Source: Amaranthus tricolor
Lineage: Eukaryota > Streptophyta > Magnoliopsida > Caryophyllales > Amaranthaceae
Direction: 5' to 3'
Length of the DNA stretch: 64,000 bases
Assembly: GCF_026212465.1 (NCBI RefSeq)
Contig: NC_080047.1
Span: forward strand, 39,616,422-39,680,421
Positions 24,777-37,100 of this stretch are shown here, in pieces; within the stretch, counting starts at the first letter, position 1; every line of letters starts with the position of its first letter. The position numbers and the translations under genes were made by a program. The notes beneath the pieces were generated by a model. The model was not told the DNA's origin. It saw nothing but the letters and a program-made list of their open reading frames with translations, and made no database searches.

Positions 24777-25086
24777 TTGTCAAAAATTGGGAAAAAAAAC
24801 AGTGATTTAGAAATAGTCCTATATTACAAAGTCTGATTTTTGAATGAGTGTAAGTGTAGGGTCCACTACATTAAACAGAGAGAGGACTAGAAGATGATGG
24901 ATGTGAGTATGGAAGTGTTAGAACTGAAAGGACATTAATGGGCTGAGCTGCCTTTGCATGTTAAATGTACCATTGTATGCAGGTGAGGTGGGCAAGGGCC
25001 AAGGCCAAACTAAAAGTGATGGGAACACAAAATTTCATAATTCATCAATGTTTGTTAAAGGATATACTCTTATAAGAGATACAATA
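24777..25086. other. Intergenic spacer
   Basis: No gene or element recognised. Base composition is slightly more balanced than in the neighbouring microsatellite element. Confidence 0.4.
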
Positions 25087-25296
25087 ACAACTCGTCTTGT
25101 ATGAGACCGTCTCATCATAAGACGGGTTCATATAATTAGTCTGTTTTTTCAAGTGATCACTTTAAGATTATAACTTATAAGTGATACTTTAAGACTATAA
25201 AAGTATTTATTATCTAAAGACAACAAACATACACTAGACCAGTTCAATAAAAATAGTCTTACCATAAAAATAATAGTCTCATCTGAGAATTTATGA
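25087..25296. mobile_element. GAGACCGTCTC-family MITE
   Basis: The left end carries TTGTATGAGACCGTCTCATC then TAAGACGG, and the right end a diverged inverted copy (TCTCAGATGAGACTATTATT). The body is AT-rich with no coding potential. Relatives occur at 25803, 26136, 32596, 34955 and 48860. Confidence 0.55.
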
Positions 25297-25802
25297 TCTA
25301 ATAATACTTCGTGTGCATGTGAGGTAGGTCCTTTATAAGCACTTGTGCATGTGATTATGCCTATGCCAATGTGGAAAGACTTTTAAGTTAGATGATAAAC
25401 AGTCAAATGTTGGCCACTTAAGGCATAATTATACAAGTGTTGTATCATTGTATCTTCCATCAATTGGGATTTTAATGCTCTAATAGTAGGGTTTTTAGAT
25501 AATGAGTTTGCTACCATACAACTTAGGTTTTTATCGATAACTTAAGGTAAAGGTTGGAACACTAAATAAGCAGACAAAAAATTAAAAATTTTGTTCATTG
25601 AGATTAAGAGAAGGTTAAATTTTTGGATCGATGAGAATAAGATTGACAAAATGTTGGATATTTAATGATTAGCATTAATATTACATCTCACTATAATGTT
25701 AGTGTTTGATTAACTTAAAAAGCATATTTATGTAGTGGTGCCTTAATTTCCTCTATTATTGTACTGATTGACTCAAATAATGTGATTCATTATGTCATCT
25801 TT

Positions 25803-25968
25803 ATTGAGGCCATCTCACCGTAAAACGATCTCAATTGAGTTAGTCCAAACTCTTAAAAACTTTTCTTATATAAGTATAAATTCAGATTTTATTGTTTTTC
25901 TTATTTTTTTTACTAATGAATTGTTTGTATGGCTCTTCTCACAATGAGATGGACTCGTACAAAACCTA
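25803..25968. mobile_element. GAGACCGTCTC-family MITE, diverged
   Basis: GAGGCCATCTCACCGTAAAACG at the left and, at the right, the inverted CATCTCATTGTGAGAAGAGC mark a short, worn relative of the family. Confidence 0.45.
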
Positions 25969-26135
25969 TTGTTAATGATTAAAGTAAGCCCATGCTTGGT
26001 TTGTTAATTAAGTGTTTAGTGATTAATTTTGCTAATTCATTTTAATCGTATATAAAGTCCTTAATTAATCATGCTTAATGTTTTCATGCTACTTTCATGT
26101 TTTTATATTGATTTACTCAATGTTTTATGATTCAC

Positions 26136-26556
26136 AAATTCCTATTTGAGACCGTTTTTATAAAAGACGCGTCTTAAATGGGTCGGCCCATTATTACTCA
26201 AAAAACGAACTACCAAAAAATGCGTGCTGTGTAATCCTATTTAGAGTTGGTGTTATAATCTATTAAAGTTGGTATTATAACCTATTAGAGTTGGTATTAT
26301 AACATATTAAAGTTGGTATCTCCAAATAAGTTATAATACCAACTTTAATAGGTTATAACACCAACTCCAAATACCAACTTTAATAGGTTATAATAACTAC
26401 ATCAATAGGTTATAACACCAACTAAAATAGGTTATAACACCAACTTCAAATAGGATCAAACGCGCATGTCAATTTTTTAGTTTTTCTCTGATTTTTAATT
26501 GCTGGGCCTGGGCCTGGAAAGTCGTCTCTTATAAAGACGGTCTCTCAGAAAAGGCG
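26136..26556. mobile_element. GAGACCGTCTC-family MITE with an internal inverted array
   Basis: The ends TTTGAGACCGTTTTTATAAAAG and (inverted) GAGAGACCGTCTTTATAAGAG are TIRs. Inside, a unit of about 22 bp, GTTGGTRTTATAACCTATTA, occurs about four times in one orientation (26237-26325) and then about five times reversed (26326-26455). This makes a large hairpin. Confidence 0.7.
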
Positions 26557-26693
26557 TTGTTTATGATTAGTTAGTCTTTAGGGAAAATTTGAAAAAAATA
26601 AGATTTTTTAATAACTTTAATCAAAAAATAAGCTTCGGCTAAACTTTATTCCAAAAATAAGTGTCTTTGACCCCAAAGCTAGGCGCGATATGT

Positions 26694-26857
26694 AATCGCT
26701 GTTACTAACAGCGAGTATAAAGAAATGGTCAAAATTTTAGTCAAGCTTTATGTCGCTATTACTAACAGCAAAATAAGGGTCAAGTCGCTGTTAGTAACAG
26801 CGAATTTAGGCTGTAACTTTTTTATTTGATTTCATGGAAAATGACAAGTATCAGTGG
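26694..26857. repeat. Left arm of a long inverted repeat around the hAT element
   Basis: This arm matches the reverse complement of 30777-30957 over about 165 bases, including ATTTGATTTCATGGAAAATG and several copies of CGCTGTTACTAACAGCG, itself a near-palindrome. The hAT element at 26977-30740 lies between the arms. Confidence 0.85.
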
Positions 26858-26993
26858 GTGCAGGAGAGTCAATTTGGATGTTTCTCAATAAAAGCTCTAA
26901 GTTATGCAAAAAGCATAGAGGTACTTCCCAAGGAAGATCTTCATAATACCTTATTCACAGTGAAATAACATTAAATTAGGCATGGCCACGGTC

Positions 26994-27180
26994 CGGGTTG
27001 GTCCGGTTCTGTTCCGGTTCCATCCGGTTCCGGTTCCACCCGGTTCCGGTTCCATTTGGAACCTGTCGCGAACGGTTCCGGTTCCGGTTCCGGTTCCGGG
27101 CGGTTCCAAACGGTTCCTTGGCGGTTCATGAGGCGGTTCCGGCGGTTTCAACTCACGGGACGGGCGGGTCGGACCATCGG
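26994..27180. repeat. Subterminal CCGGTTCC array, left side of the hAT
   Basis: More than ten copies of the core CCGGTTCC / GCGGTTCC in hexamer-like spacing follow directly after the terminal repeat. The island is GC-rich in an AT-rich region. hAT transposases commonly bind short subterminal motifs, so these are candidate binding sites (inferred). Confidence 0.8.
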
Positions 27181-27539
27181 TTCCATTTTTATTTTTTCTT
27201 TAAATATTTATATAATAAAAAAATACTATAATATCGCGGACGTACCTTTGATGATTACTTGATAATTAGCGAAATTCATTGCATGTCAAGTTGTCATCGT
27301 TATTGAAATATTTACTAAAAAGAATGAAAAAAATAAATTAATAAGAAACGAATCAATGATAATGTCGATAAAGATGATTAATAAAAAAAGAGGGAGAAAA
27401 TGGACTTGAACCTAGTACCCAAATGAATACTAAGCTGCCTACGTATCCCGAAGGAATCAAAGCCCACGTAGTTCTTTGTCATACCTTTTATTTATAGTTG
27501 TTGAATGTTGATTTATCGTTGTCGTTTGTCGGATTGATC

Positions 27540-30169
27540 CTATTCGTCTTCGTCATCATCATGTGGTTGATTAGATGCTTCCGCTGACTCTCCTCCTGAC
27601 GATGATGCAGATGTATCCATCATCATCCATGGATCATCATCGTCGTCTTGATCATCATCATTCCTTAGTCCTTGTGTTCGAATCTCCGCTTGATCCCAAT
27701 CTTTCTTGCAAACACATATTTGAATACTATGTGGAGCAAGACGAGATCGCTTTTCGTCAAAAACTCTTCTACCTGCACTAAAAGCAGACTCCGACGCAAT
27801 TGTTGACGCGGGAATTGCAAGGATATCCTTTGCAATTCTCGATAAAATGGGAAATTTAACAGATTTTTCTTTCCACCACTCCAAAATATCATAGATACTT
27901 TGGTCTATTCCAAAATATCTAGTTCTAAATATGAGGTCGAGGAAGAAGAAGATGATCCTACAAAACTATCATCTTGAGTCATTATGTTAGCTATTACCGA
28001 ATTATAGTAAGAGGGACGTGTCGAAACGCTAGCACGCCTAGACATATCGCGTTTCGGGTTATATACACTAGCGTAAAAATCATAGAGTTCTGCTAAATAT
28101 TTTTTACATGTTCCTACATAATTATGTACATCAGTAGACGGGCGATCTAACGATTGGTAATAAAATCCTATTACTTTAGTAAGGACCTCAGTTTTAAAAC
28201 GTGGGTCCAAAATGGTTGCGATTCCATAAATATAAGGAAAATCGGTAAAATATGCTTGCCATTTTTCCATCATATCTGCAAGAATCGGCCTTAATTTTGG
28301 GTTAGTATCTTCATGTGTATATTTAAGGAGATGATAAAAAATAGTAATACATTCACTTATTACTAAGTGAACGTTCGGTTCATAAACATAAGAAAAAATC
28401 TTAGTCGCGTGGTCATACGCTTCTAATATGTTATGTACACCTATAGCTAATTCCCAAGTGTCATCAGCTATGAAACTATCTGTACACTCACTATATAGTT
28501 GTGTTATTACTGGGCGATAAGCAATCGCCTTTCTTAATAAATCGTTGGTTGAGCCCCAACGTGTAGGAGTATCTAATGACCAATACACTTTTTTAAGTTG
28601 GTATTGGTCACATAATTGTTTATATCGTCTTTTTATCTTTCCGATCCTAAGCCATTTCACTATATCCCTAATTGGTTCTAATAAATCACTTAATTGTTTT
28701 ATGCCTGCTTGGCAAGATAAGTTAATTATATGCGCACAACAACGTATGTGTAATAAGCTACCCCCAAGGATTAAACTAAAAGCAGGTTCGTTAAACAAAA
28801 GTTCTATACATTTAATGTTCGCGGTCGCATTATCAGTTGAACAACAAAATATTTTATCTAATAAGTTCCATTCTCTACATATCTCTACTAATCTATATTT
28901 TATGTTTTCACCGGTATGTCTTTCTAGCATTGTCTCAAAACCAATTATTCTTTTTTGCATAATCCAATTTCGATCTATCCAGTGTGCTGTTACACACATA
29001 TAAGGTTCTAAATGTGGGGGAGCAGACCAAATGTCAGTTGTTATGCTAACCCTACCATTAAACGATTTAAACATTTCAACTAATTCATAGCGCATTGATT
29101 CGTATAATTTAATTGTGCGTCTTTTAAGAGTGCTCCTAGGGATTGCTCTATATTGTGGTTGCAAAGTTTTTCTATTGAGACGCTCGTATGCCCTACTTTC
29201 ACCGTGGTTAAAAGGCAATTCATCACAAATTACATACCTAGAAAATTCATCAATCATGTCATTACGATTGTATCTAAAAGTCATACCTGTGAGGCTGTGA
29301 TGGGAATGTCCCATTGTGTCTGTCGGCTTCCACTTGTGGTCCCGCTCCCGCTTGCTGCATGAGTTTCTTTTGTGATTCCATGCTTCTTTGCCAAATGTTT
29401 GTTAAAAGATCCCGTACCACCACCTAACACGTATTCACAAAACACAATAAATAAATGTTTATAAAATATGAATATATGATGTATCAATGTATTATGTATG
29501 TCAGTATGTATAAAAAACTTAAAAAGTATTTACCTCTGGCGAAACTGTATGAAACTAAGGGCTTTACTCCTTGACTTTCACAAATTTGACAAGTGCATAA
29601 GAAAACATCTGGATTCTCGGTTGGTTCTTTTGTGAAATACGACCACACACGTGAAACAGCTCTACCACTAGGAGGTGGCATTGCCGGAAAAGGTTGTCTT
29701 ACTGGTTCATCTTCATCTAAATAAATAATTTAAAATTATAAAACTATAATTAAATAAATAAATAATTTAAAGTTTAATTAATTTGAAGAATAAAATTATA
29801 AAACTAACCGATAGTTTGGAAATTGACTCGTTTACCACGATCTTGTCTTTGTTGTTGTTGTTCTCCTTGTTCTTCATGTGATCTTGTTGATGACTGTCGA
29901 GATATATGTATCCCAATTGGGGTCGTTGGTTCCTCTTCTTGTTCTTCTTCTTCATCAATTTGTATTTCTCTTTCCATTTCTTCTGCATAATTATGTAACT
30001 CCGGGTCGTACCCTTCCGGATAATTATGTTCATAATTATAATTACTAATGGAAGGTGTTGTTGATACCGACGGAGTAGAAGTGGTCTTTCTTTTGGACGA
30101 ACTGGAACCTCCCAATGATTTTGCCACTTTAGTAACTTTTTTTGTGGCTTTTTTCAAAAATGAAGACAT
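27540..30169 (-). pseudogene. hAT transposase (BED finger, hAT dimerisation domain)
   Basis: The frame starts at ATG 30169. Exon 1 (30169-29809) encodes a basic, then Glu-rich N-terminus. Exon 2 (29716-29534) starts the BED finger (LCTCQIC). Exon 3 begins at 29423 and completes it (HLAKKH), giving the C2..H-H zinc pattern. The catalytic region has TTDIWSA (near 29035) and STDNATA (near 28840), and DPRFK follows. The C-terminal dimerisation domain (EWWKEKS..FPILSRIAKDILAIPASTIASESAFSAGRRV) is at 27890-27690, then an acidic tail. The frame slips near 29280, where about two extra bases sit after ..PITASQ. It slips again near 27918, where a loss of four bases in a TAGA-like run would explain the break between ELD and YFGIDQS. 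Otherwise it is full-length, so it was inactivated recently. Confidence 0.88.
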
Positions 30170-30424
30170 GATTGATAATATTGAAGTAATAATAGAAATA
30201 TAGAATTAAGAAATAAATAAATAATTAATTATGTAATTAACTAAATTAAGAAATAATTAAAACACTAATTATGTAATTAAGAGAATAATTGCGTAATTAA
30301 AGAATTAAGTAGAGAGAGTAAGTAGAGAGAGTGGGAGAAGAGATGAGTTGTGAATGAAAATGATTGAAAGTGATGAGTATTTATAGGGGAAATTCCAACG
30401 GCTAGAAAACGGTAATAAAACGGC

Positions 30425-30722
30425 TAGTTTGACCGGTTCCGGTTCCATGGAACCGTTGAGCCGGTTCACCCGAACCGGTCCCGGTTCTGGTTCCATGGAA
30501 CCGTTGAGCCGGTTCAACCGGACCGGTTCCGGTTCCGGTTCTCTGGAACCGCTGGACCGGTTCTCCCGGACCGGTTCCGGTTCCAATTCGCGGTTTTTTT
30601 TTCCCGGTTCACGACGATTTTTTCCGGCGGTTTCACGGTTTCGCGGTTCGGGGCGGTTCGGAACCTGTCGCAAACGGTTCCGGTTCCAAGCGGTTCGGGA
30701 CCGGTTCGGTTCCGGGTAACCC
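30425..30722. repeat. Subterminal CCGGTTCC array, right side of the hAT
   Basis: A longer array than on the left. Four higher-order units of about 55 bp, each containing TGGAACCG..GAGCCGGTTC, lie at 30429-30590, then mixed GCGGTTCC repeats reach the terminal repeat. The minus-strand transposase start is at 30169, so this array is also on its promoter side. Confidence 0.8.
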
Positions 30723-30776
30723 GCCTCGTGGCCATGCCTACATTAAATCAAGCATGGTCAATATACAGAAATATGG

Positions 30777-30957
30777 CACTAATACCTGTCATTTTCCATG
30801 AAATCAAATAAAAGAGTTGCGGCCTAAAGTCCCTGTTACAAATAGCGACTTGACCATTGACCATTCAAAGCCTTATTTTGCTGTTAGTAACAGCGACATA
30901 CAACTTTGTCTAAAATTTTGGCCATTTTTTTATACTCAATGTTAGTAATAGCGATTA
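30777..30957. repeat. Right arm of the long inverted repeat
   Basis: Reverse-complement partner of 26694-26857. The two arms differ by scattered substitutions and small indels, so the foldback is older than the hAT insertion. Confidence 0.85.
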
Positions 30958-32595
30958 TTGAGAAAACAAAAAACTTTTCTCACTACTTTTTAAATACTAA
31001 TTTACATAGAATTAGAAAAAAAATTTAAGCATGTTAAAATATAGCAAAATGAGTGTCTAATTATAAAGCATAAAATTTTATGACCAATAGTAGATTTATA
31101 TATTTTTTTTAATATATGCATAAATAAAAAAATCTATTTAAAAAATAAAAAAAGTTGTTTGCACATGTGTCAAGTTCTTATATATTGGGTGAACAAAGAT
31201 GTTTTCTAAAAATTTCCCATGCAAATATATATATTTTTTTTTTACAAACATTTGAGAGATTTTTTGTGAATTTTCACCATTGAGATACATTTTTACCAAA
31301 AAAATTTTCACTCAAATAAAAAATCTCCACCATTAAAATAGCTCTTAAAACTTTTTTTAAGCCTAAAAGCTTAGCTTGGATGAGAAAGGTTAACTCTAGA
31401 AGGTGTGTTTGATCTAACATTTCACTAAGCTATCCCTTAGCCTATATGGAAATGAAATTAGTCATTTATTTGTCGGTTCTAAATTTTGTTTCATGCAACC
31501 AACTAAACAAAAATATATATTCTAAGAAACCTTTATTAATTCTTCTAGAAGAAGTGTTTTATCCACACCTATCTTTTCCATGGTTGATTTCTCATGAGGT
31601 AATTCAAGACAAGATGGAAACTTCTCGTTGTAAGTTTAGGAATCACGGAATCACTTAATGGTCAACTAAGATAGAGAGCCTTAAGGTTTCAGACCCCTAA
31701 ATTATATCAAGGTCATCCACATAAGCTCATCAAGGTTATGATCACTAATGAGATTAGTATGACTTCTATACGATCTTCTAGGGCAACAAAAAGAGACTAT
31801 CGTACATCAAACTTAATATTTTCACTTTGTGTTGTCCAGACATTTTACTAAAGATATATTTACTAATTCCAAGTGTCGTCTTAAACATGCTTTGCCACAT
31901 AGTAGAACCGAACTACTGGTTGTATCATCATTACATGACAACTACTTTAGTCCATCTCGCATGAGCTAATTATTATATATGCACAGAAAAAAAAATCTTT
32001 TTTATAAAGAATTATAAAGTTAATTATATCAATGTTGATTGGTCTAAATTTGAAAAATACTAATTATTGTTACTTTTATGACATTTTTAAAATTATCAGT
32101 CATAATATTTTGTTTTGAATGACAATCTGTCATATTAATATATTATTCAATAACTAGTCAAATATTATTTATTCTTACATATATTAATTTAAAATTATAT
32201 TTTAAACAAGTTAAGTTTGGTTGAACTTTGGCGGGTCATTTTGGGATTTGAGCTAATTTTGGTTAAATCTAGGTCAAATAATTAACTTTATCATTTAAAG
32301 GCTTGGGGTAAATTTGAGGCCGAGAACATTAGAAGTTTTGAATTCACCTTATTCAAATTACTTTTATTTAATATATTTTATTATATCTCAATGTAGATAA
32401 AATTAAGAACAATATAGCTTCTAAATGATATGAAAATAGGTCAATCAAAAGACAAGTATATATTATAATTAGATTCAATTATTAGTGAATCCCGTAATAA
32501 TACTAGTCAAATTATATCTCGTTCACTCCAACTATAGCAACAATTATTTAATGGATCAAATTAATATTAAAAAACCATTAAATCAAATAGCTAGT
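30958..32595. other. AT-rich intergenic sequence
   Basis: No supported gene or element border. Several T-rich tracts and the remains of unidentifiable repeats. Confidence 0.4.
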
Positions 32596-33380
32596 CTCTT
32601 GAGAGACCGTCTCTTTGAAAAACATATCTCAATCGCAGCCCATTAAAGATTAATGTCTACTTACCGTATTCTTAATGCTTACTTACATTATTCTTAATGT
32701 TTAATTACTGTATCCTTAGTGCCTTCTTTCAATATTTTAAATGTCTACTTACATCATTCTTAATGTCTATTTTCAATATTTTAAAAAATATATAAAGGGT
32801 CAGTCCCCCGTTAGAAGAGAAGAAAGCATCATAGTGGAGGGTAAGAGAAGTCAAGGAAGACCTAAGAAAATGTGAGTAGGGCAGATCAAGAACGACTTAA
32901 ATGAGTTGCGCCTCTCCGCGGACCTGACTAGGGATAAGAGTAGTTGGAGACCTCAAATCCATGTTTTAGACTAGTAGTTTCTTTTGTTACCTGCCCTAAG
33001 GTCTAGTTGTTTCTTACACGCTTTATTTTGTCTTTTTAAATAATTATCGTGGTTTTACTTTATTTTTATTCTCTTTTATTCTCATTTTATTTTCTTTTTT
33101 GGTTAGATCTAGTTTCTGCTTGTGTTGTCTTTTTCTGCTAATAGTTGCATTCTTGAGACAACGTTGCTACTCATATCCTCCTTTTGCGGAGCTCTTACTG
33201 TTTGGGGGTAAAATTGACCGCTTTCCTCTAGTTCTCCCTGTGAAGGGAGTACGGGTATAGATTGTCCGTCACCTTTCCTTACCCAAATCCTGTTTTCGAG
33301 CGAAATAATGAATATGATGATATGATGAATAGGCCAGTTCAACTACAGATAGTCTCTTTAAGAGATCGTTTCTAACAAGA
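32596..33380. mobile_element. GAGACCGTCTC-family MITE, probably split by a LINE
   Basis: AGTCTCTTGAGAGACCGTCTCT at 32602 and AGTCTCTTTAAGAGATCGTTTCT at 33350 look like the two ends. Between them are degenerate tandem units of about 20 bp (ATTCTTAATGTCTACTTAC, 32650-32790) and then the LINE fragment. The borders are approximate and the nesting is inferred. Confidence 0.45.
32815..33335 (+). pseudogene. LINE (L1-type) 3' fragment
   Basis: Frame 32837-32974 encodes the end of a plant LINE ORF2: GRPKKM, a stop where a Trp is expected, then GQIKNDLNEL and SSWRPQIHVLD before the terminator. Downstream, the pattern GGAGTACGGGTATAGATTGTCCG..CCTTACCC matches the conserved LINE 3' untranslated region. 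It ends in a short repetitive ATGATGATATGATGAAT tail near 33330. It is heavily 5'-truncated, as usual for LINEs. Confidence 0.7.
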
Positions 33381-34170
33381 ATTTGTGTTAATCAAATTTG
33401 GATATTTAGGAGTCCTTGCACCTCAAGTCAACCTCTACTAGCTAGTTCGAGCAATTTTGCAATGATGGTCCCATACGGCCATACATGACTGCCACGATAT
33501 ATCTCCTCAGTTCTATTAAGTTTGTAACATATATTAGGAAATATTTCATATATGAGAACTAAAAAAGATCATAAATTATCGTAACAGTAGATTATGAATT
33601 TGCATATAATGTGGTGGGTAATCCTCTTAATATTTTATGGTTTTAAAAAAGAGTAAAATTTTATATGACGAATTGTCACTGCCCAACAACATATATCTCA
33701 ACTATGAGCCCCAATCTAACCCGTTTTTATTACTTAAAATTCTTATATCAATTTATAATAATTAAATTGTGAAAACGTTAAAAATTTTCATCGGCATTGT
33801 CATTTATAATAATTAAATTATCCAATGTTATTTACAAAGACTCATTTTTGACTCTTATTAAATCCTTTTATAACCTGTTTCATTTTAGTTATAGTAAAGC
33901 ATATTTTTTACCCGATTTATTTTCCGTCGACCATATAAAACCCTTCTTAAAATGAGTCGAATAAGAGTTCTAAACGAGGCCCGACCCGTTAAACACTACC
34001 TAAATTCTCAACAGGTCCTAGACTACATGTCTACCACTACCAAGGTTGTTACATAGAGGAGATATCACTATCAGCTATGGAGTACTCAGAGTTCCAGCTC
34101 TTCCCATTCATGTCTTCCCTTTTAGCTCTACCAACACTACCACCATTAAACCACATTTGCTTCATCCAAA
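33381..34170. other. Intergenic region and promoter side of the phosphatase gene
   Basis: No gene seen. CATATAAAACCC near 33933 is a possible TATA region for the downstream phosphatase, but it lies about 240 bases before the start codon and is weakly supported. Confidence 0.35.
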
Positions 34171-37100
34171 ATGCATTTCCAGCTCTTATTATGGGCTCTC
34201 ACTATCTTCATCAATTTAGCAGGAATGGAAGCTATACCCACTACTCTGGAAGGCCCTTTTCAGCCTAAAACTCGTCGTTTTGACCCCTCGTTGCGCCGAG
34301 GTAGTGCTGATTTACCAATGGATCATCCAAGATTAAGGAGAAAGGTAACTGGGAATTTCCCAGAACAGATTTCACTTGCACTTTCTTCTCCGTCTTCAAT
34401 GTGGGTTTCTTGGGTAACTGGTAATTTTTCCCTCATTTCATCCCATTTTTTTCATTTTATTTGATTATTGGGTAAGTATTGATTTTTTGAATGATAATGT
34501 TCATAAATTTGTGTTGGTTTGATGATTAGGGAATGCTCAAATCGGTACCAATGTGACAGAATTAGACCCATCAAGTGTTGGTAGTGAGGTTTGGTATGGA
34601 AAAATAAGTGGGATTTATACCTTCAAGAAAAATGGAGTTTCTATGGTTTATAGTCAGCTCTACCCTTTTGATGGCCTCTTGAACTATACTTCTGGCATCA
34701 TTCATCATGTTAAGATTGAAGGTATGATTTTTTTTTATTCATTTCTTTGTTTTAAGGAGATTGATTGTGATTTTTATATGATTTAGTTTGCTTTAGTAGG
34801 TTTCCCTTATGAATGAGGATCTTTGAGTTTGAATGCTTACATATGGAGTGAGCTTTTCTGAGAAAATGTTACATTAGTCAAATAAACATTTGGTAGAGTC
34901 TGTGTAGATTGATTTCCTTTGTTGTGCCTCTCATATGCAAATTAGTAAAATTCAAATTCTTGTGTGAGGCGGTCTCACCGTGGGACATGACTCATGTTTG
35001 GGTTAAATAGTCCAATAATAGAAACTTGCTGTGGGACATGACTCATGTTTGGGTTAAATAGTCCAATAATAGAAACTTGCTTATGGGCTTCTTGTTTTGA
35101 GGTTGTCTCACAATTAGACGGTCTCACGTATTTGATCATTGCGAGTTGCATTAGCCATAAATAAAAGAAGGTTTGGTTAAAAAAAAGAGATCTTTTCCTC
35201 ATGTTTTGGGGCTTTTTGTCTCCATGGGCACTTGTATATGGCATTTGTGGGCACCCCTCAAGACTGGCTTTGCTATTGCCAAATGTGGTAGTCCTTTTAG
35301 AAGTATGTCTTAGTGAGGAATTGAGGATCCATTTATGTTTTAAGGCTCCATAAGAACTTGTTGGGTACCCTAATCTAATGTAGTTGTGATACCATAACCA
35401 ATAGCTGGCTTTTAGTAAACTAATGGAAATGTAGGCTCAAGTATGAATGCTCTGAAAGTAAGAATGACAAAGAAAATTACTTGTTGTGGAGTATTTTAGA
35501 TACCAACTTCTAAGTCTTTACTCGTCTAGCTCCACTTTAATTTGCCAATTAGAAAAACTTGTTCATGGCAGGTTGGCGATGATAGTGTACTTACCAAGTT
35601 CATGAGGTAGTTCAAATGGGCTCAGTCGAGGCATCCTCTTGAGTGAGCTCGAGATGAGATGTTGTCATGTTGACTAAAATAGTCACCAAGCTCAAAGATA
35701 GGACTAAACTCTAAATCATAATTATATGAGTCATGCACTCACAAGTAAATGTGTAAGTTTTATCAAAAATTAGAACATTTGTATTTTAACAACTTTAAGA
35801 AGTTTTTATTGATTGCAACTTGTGATATGCTCTCCAACTTACTTAAGTTATTAGTAGGGCTGAGTAGAGGTGTTCATTCAGGTCATCATGTCTATTTCGA
35901 GTCACGTGTTTTGGATCAGTTTAAAATCGGGTTTTGAGTCCACATTGATTCGTACATAATTTTAAATTCATTTTGATGTCGGGTCAAGTCGGGTTCGGTT
36001 ACAAGGTCGGGTAATATCGAGTCATCAGTCTGTTCGGACACCTTTAGGGCTGAGGTTCCCACATCTAGTCAATAACATTTGCTGTGTCTTGAAATTCTGA
36101 AGATTTAAGTAATACATAACTTGATCTTCTACATGTTAAGCTCGAAGTATTGGAAAAATAATAAAGCACTCCAATTTTTCACTACTTTAATTGGATATCT
36201 TCACAAATTGACACGTCTTTCAGCCTTTAAATTATGGCCTACTCTTGTATCTTGTTTTCACCATTTTAGCTGATAATATTACTTAATATTTATTTTGGAT
36301 GTGTATGAAGTGATTTTTTTACATGTTGTGCTATTTCAACTATGCAATATGTAAGCAAGAAGAAAGTAGTTTGAAGTTTTGTATATTATTTTTGGAGTAA
36401 AATTAAAAGAATATATCTTGTATTTAGGGTGGTATATTATTCTAACATTACTGAATTTTAGAAAGTACTAGCACTTGCATTGTTAGTGTCTTGAGCTGGA
36501 TCATTGCAAAAGGAAGCATAATGATGTTTGTAAAAGGACCTAATAGTCTATCAAGGCTCTTATGACAAACAACAACCATGTCAAACCTTAATTCAAAAGA
36601 TTAGGGTTAGCTACTTCAACAAATAAACAATCTTAGTTGTCGTCCCTATGAATATTTCTTCTTCATTCATTTCTAGTATCTACCATCTCATCCTCCTTCA
36701 CATCATGTTCCACTCCTTCCTTCTAACCTCCTTCACATCATGTTCTACTCCTTCCTTCCAGGTCATGTTTGGTCTTTCTCTCCCTCTTTTTAAATTACTT
36801 GATATACAAGTCTCTATCTCTCTAACCACTTCACTAACTCAAAGCCCCTTAACGATTCTCTTTCATCATATCATCAATATTTGCAACACCCAAACTATTC
36901 TTCTTTCTCGTTTTGAATTTTATCTTCAAAGTATGATCTTCTGATAAAGCTTATCCTTAAACTCTAAAGGTGCACCTCAATTACATAAATATTTCAGTTA
37001 TCACGCTCCTTTTTTGCCGCCCACAATTAATCCTGTAGGTCACACTCTGACAATAAAATGGAAGGTTACCCCACGGCATTGTAACACAAGGCATTTAAAG

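Larger units (their letters stand above)
26977..30740 (-). mobile_element. Complete hAT transposon (3.76 kb) with 8 bp TSD
   Basis: Its ends are TAGGCATGGCCACG and the inverted copy. They are flanked by a perfect 8 bp TSD, CATTAAAT, at 26969-26976 and 30741-30748. It carries one transposase gene on the minus strand (30169 down to 27540). Both subterminal regions are packed with GGTTCCGGTTCC-type repeats. Intact ends and a perfect TSD suggest recent insertion, but the transposase shows two likely frameshifts. It is nested between the arms of an older inverted repeat. Confidence 0.93.

Noticed and set aside
26951..27231. Pro/Glu/Arg/Thr-rich reading frames on both strands
   Set aside because: They arise from the CCGGTTCC subterminal repeats of the hAT element. 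The right-hand array at 30305-30735 gives the same artefact.
34077..34268. Alternative upstream start for the phosphatase
   Set aside because: It is in a different frame from the phosphatase exon. The ATG at 34171 gives a signal peptide and the correct frame.
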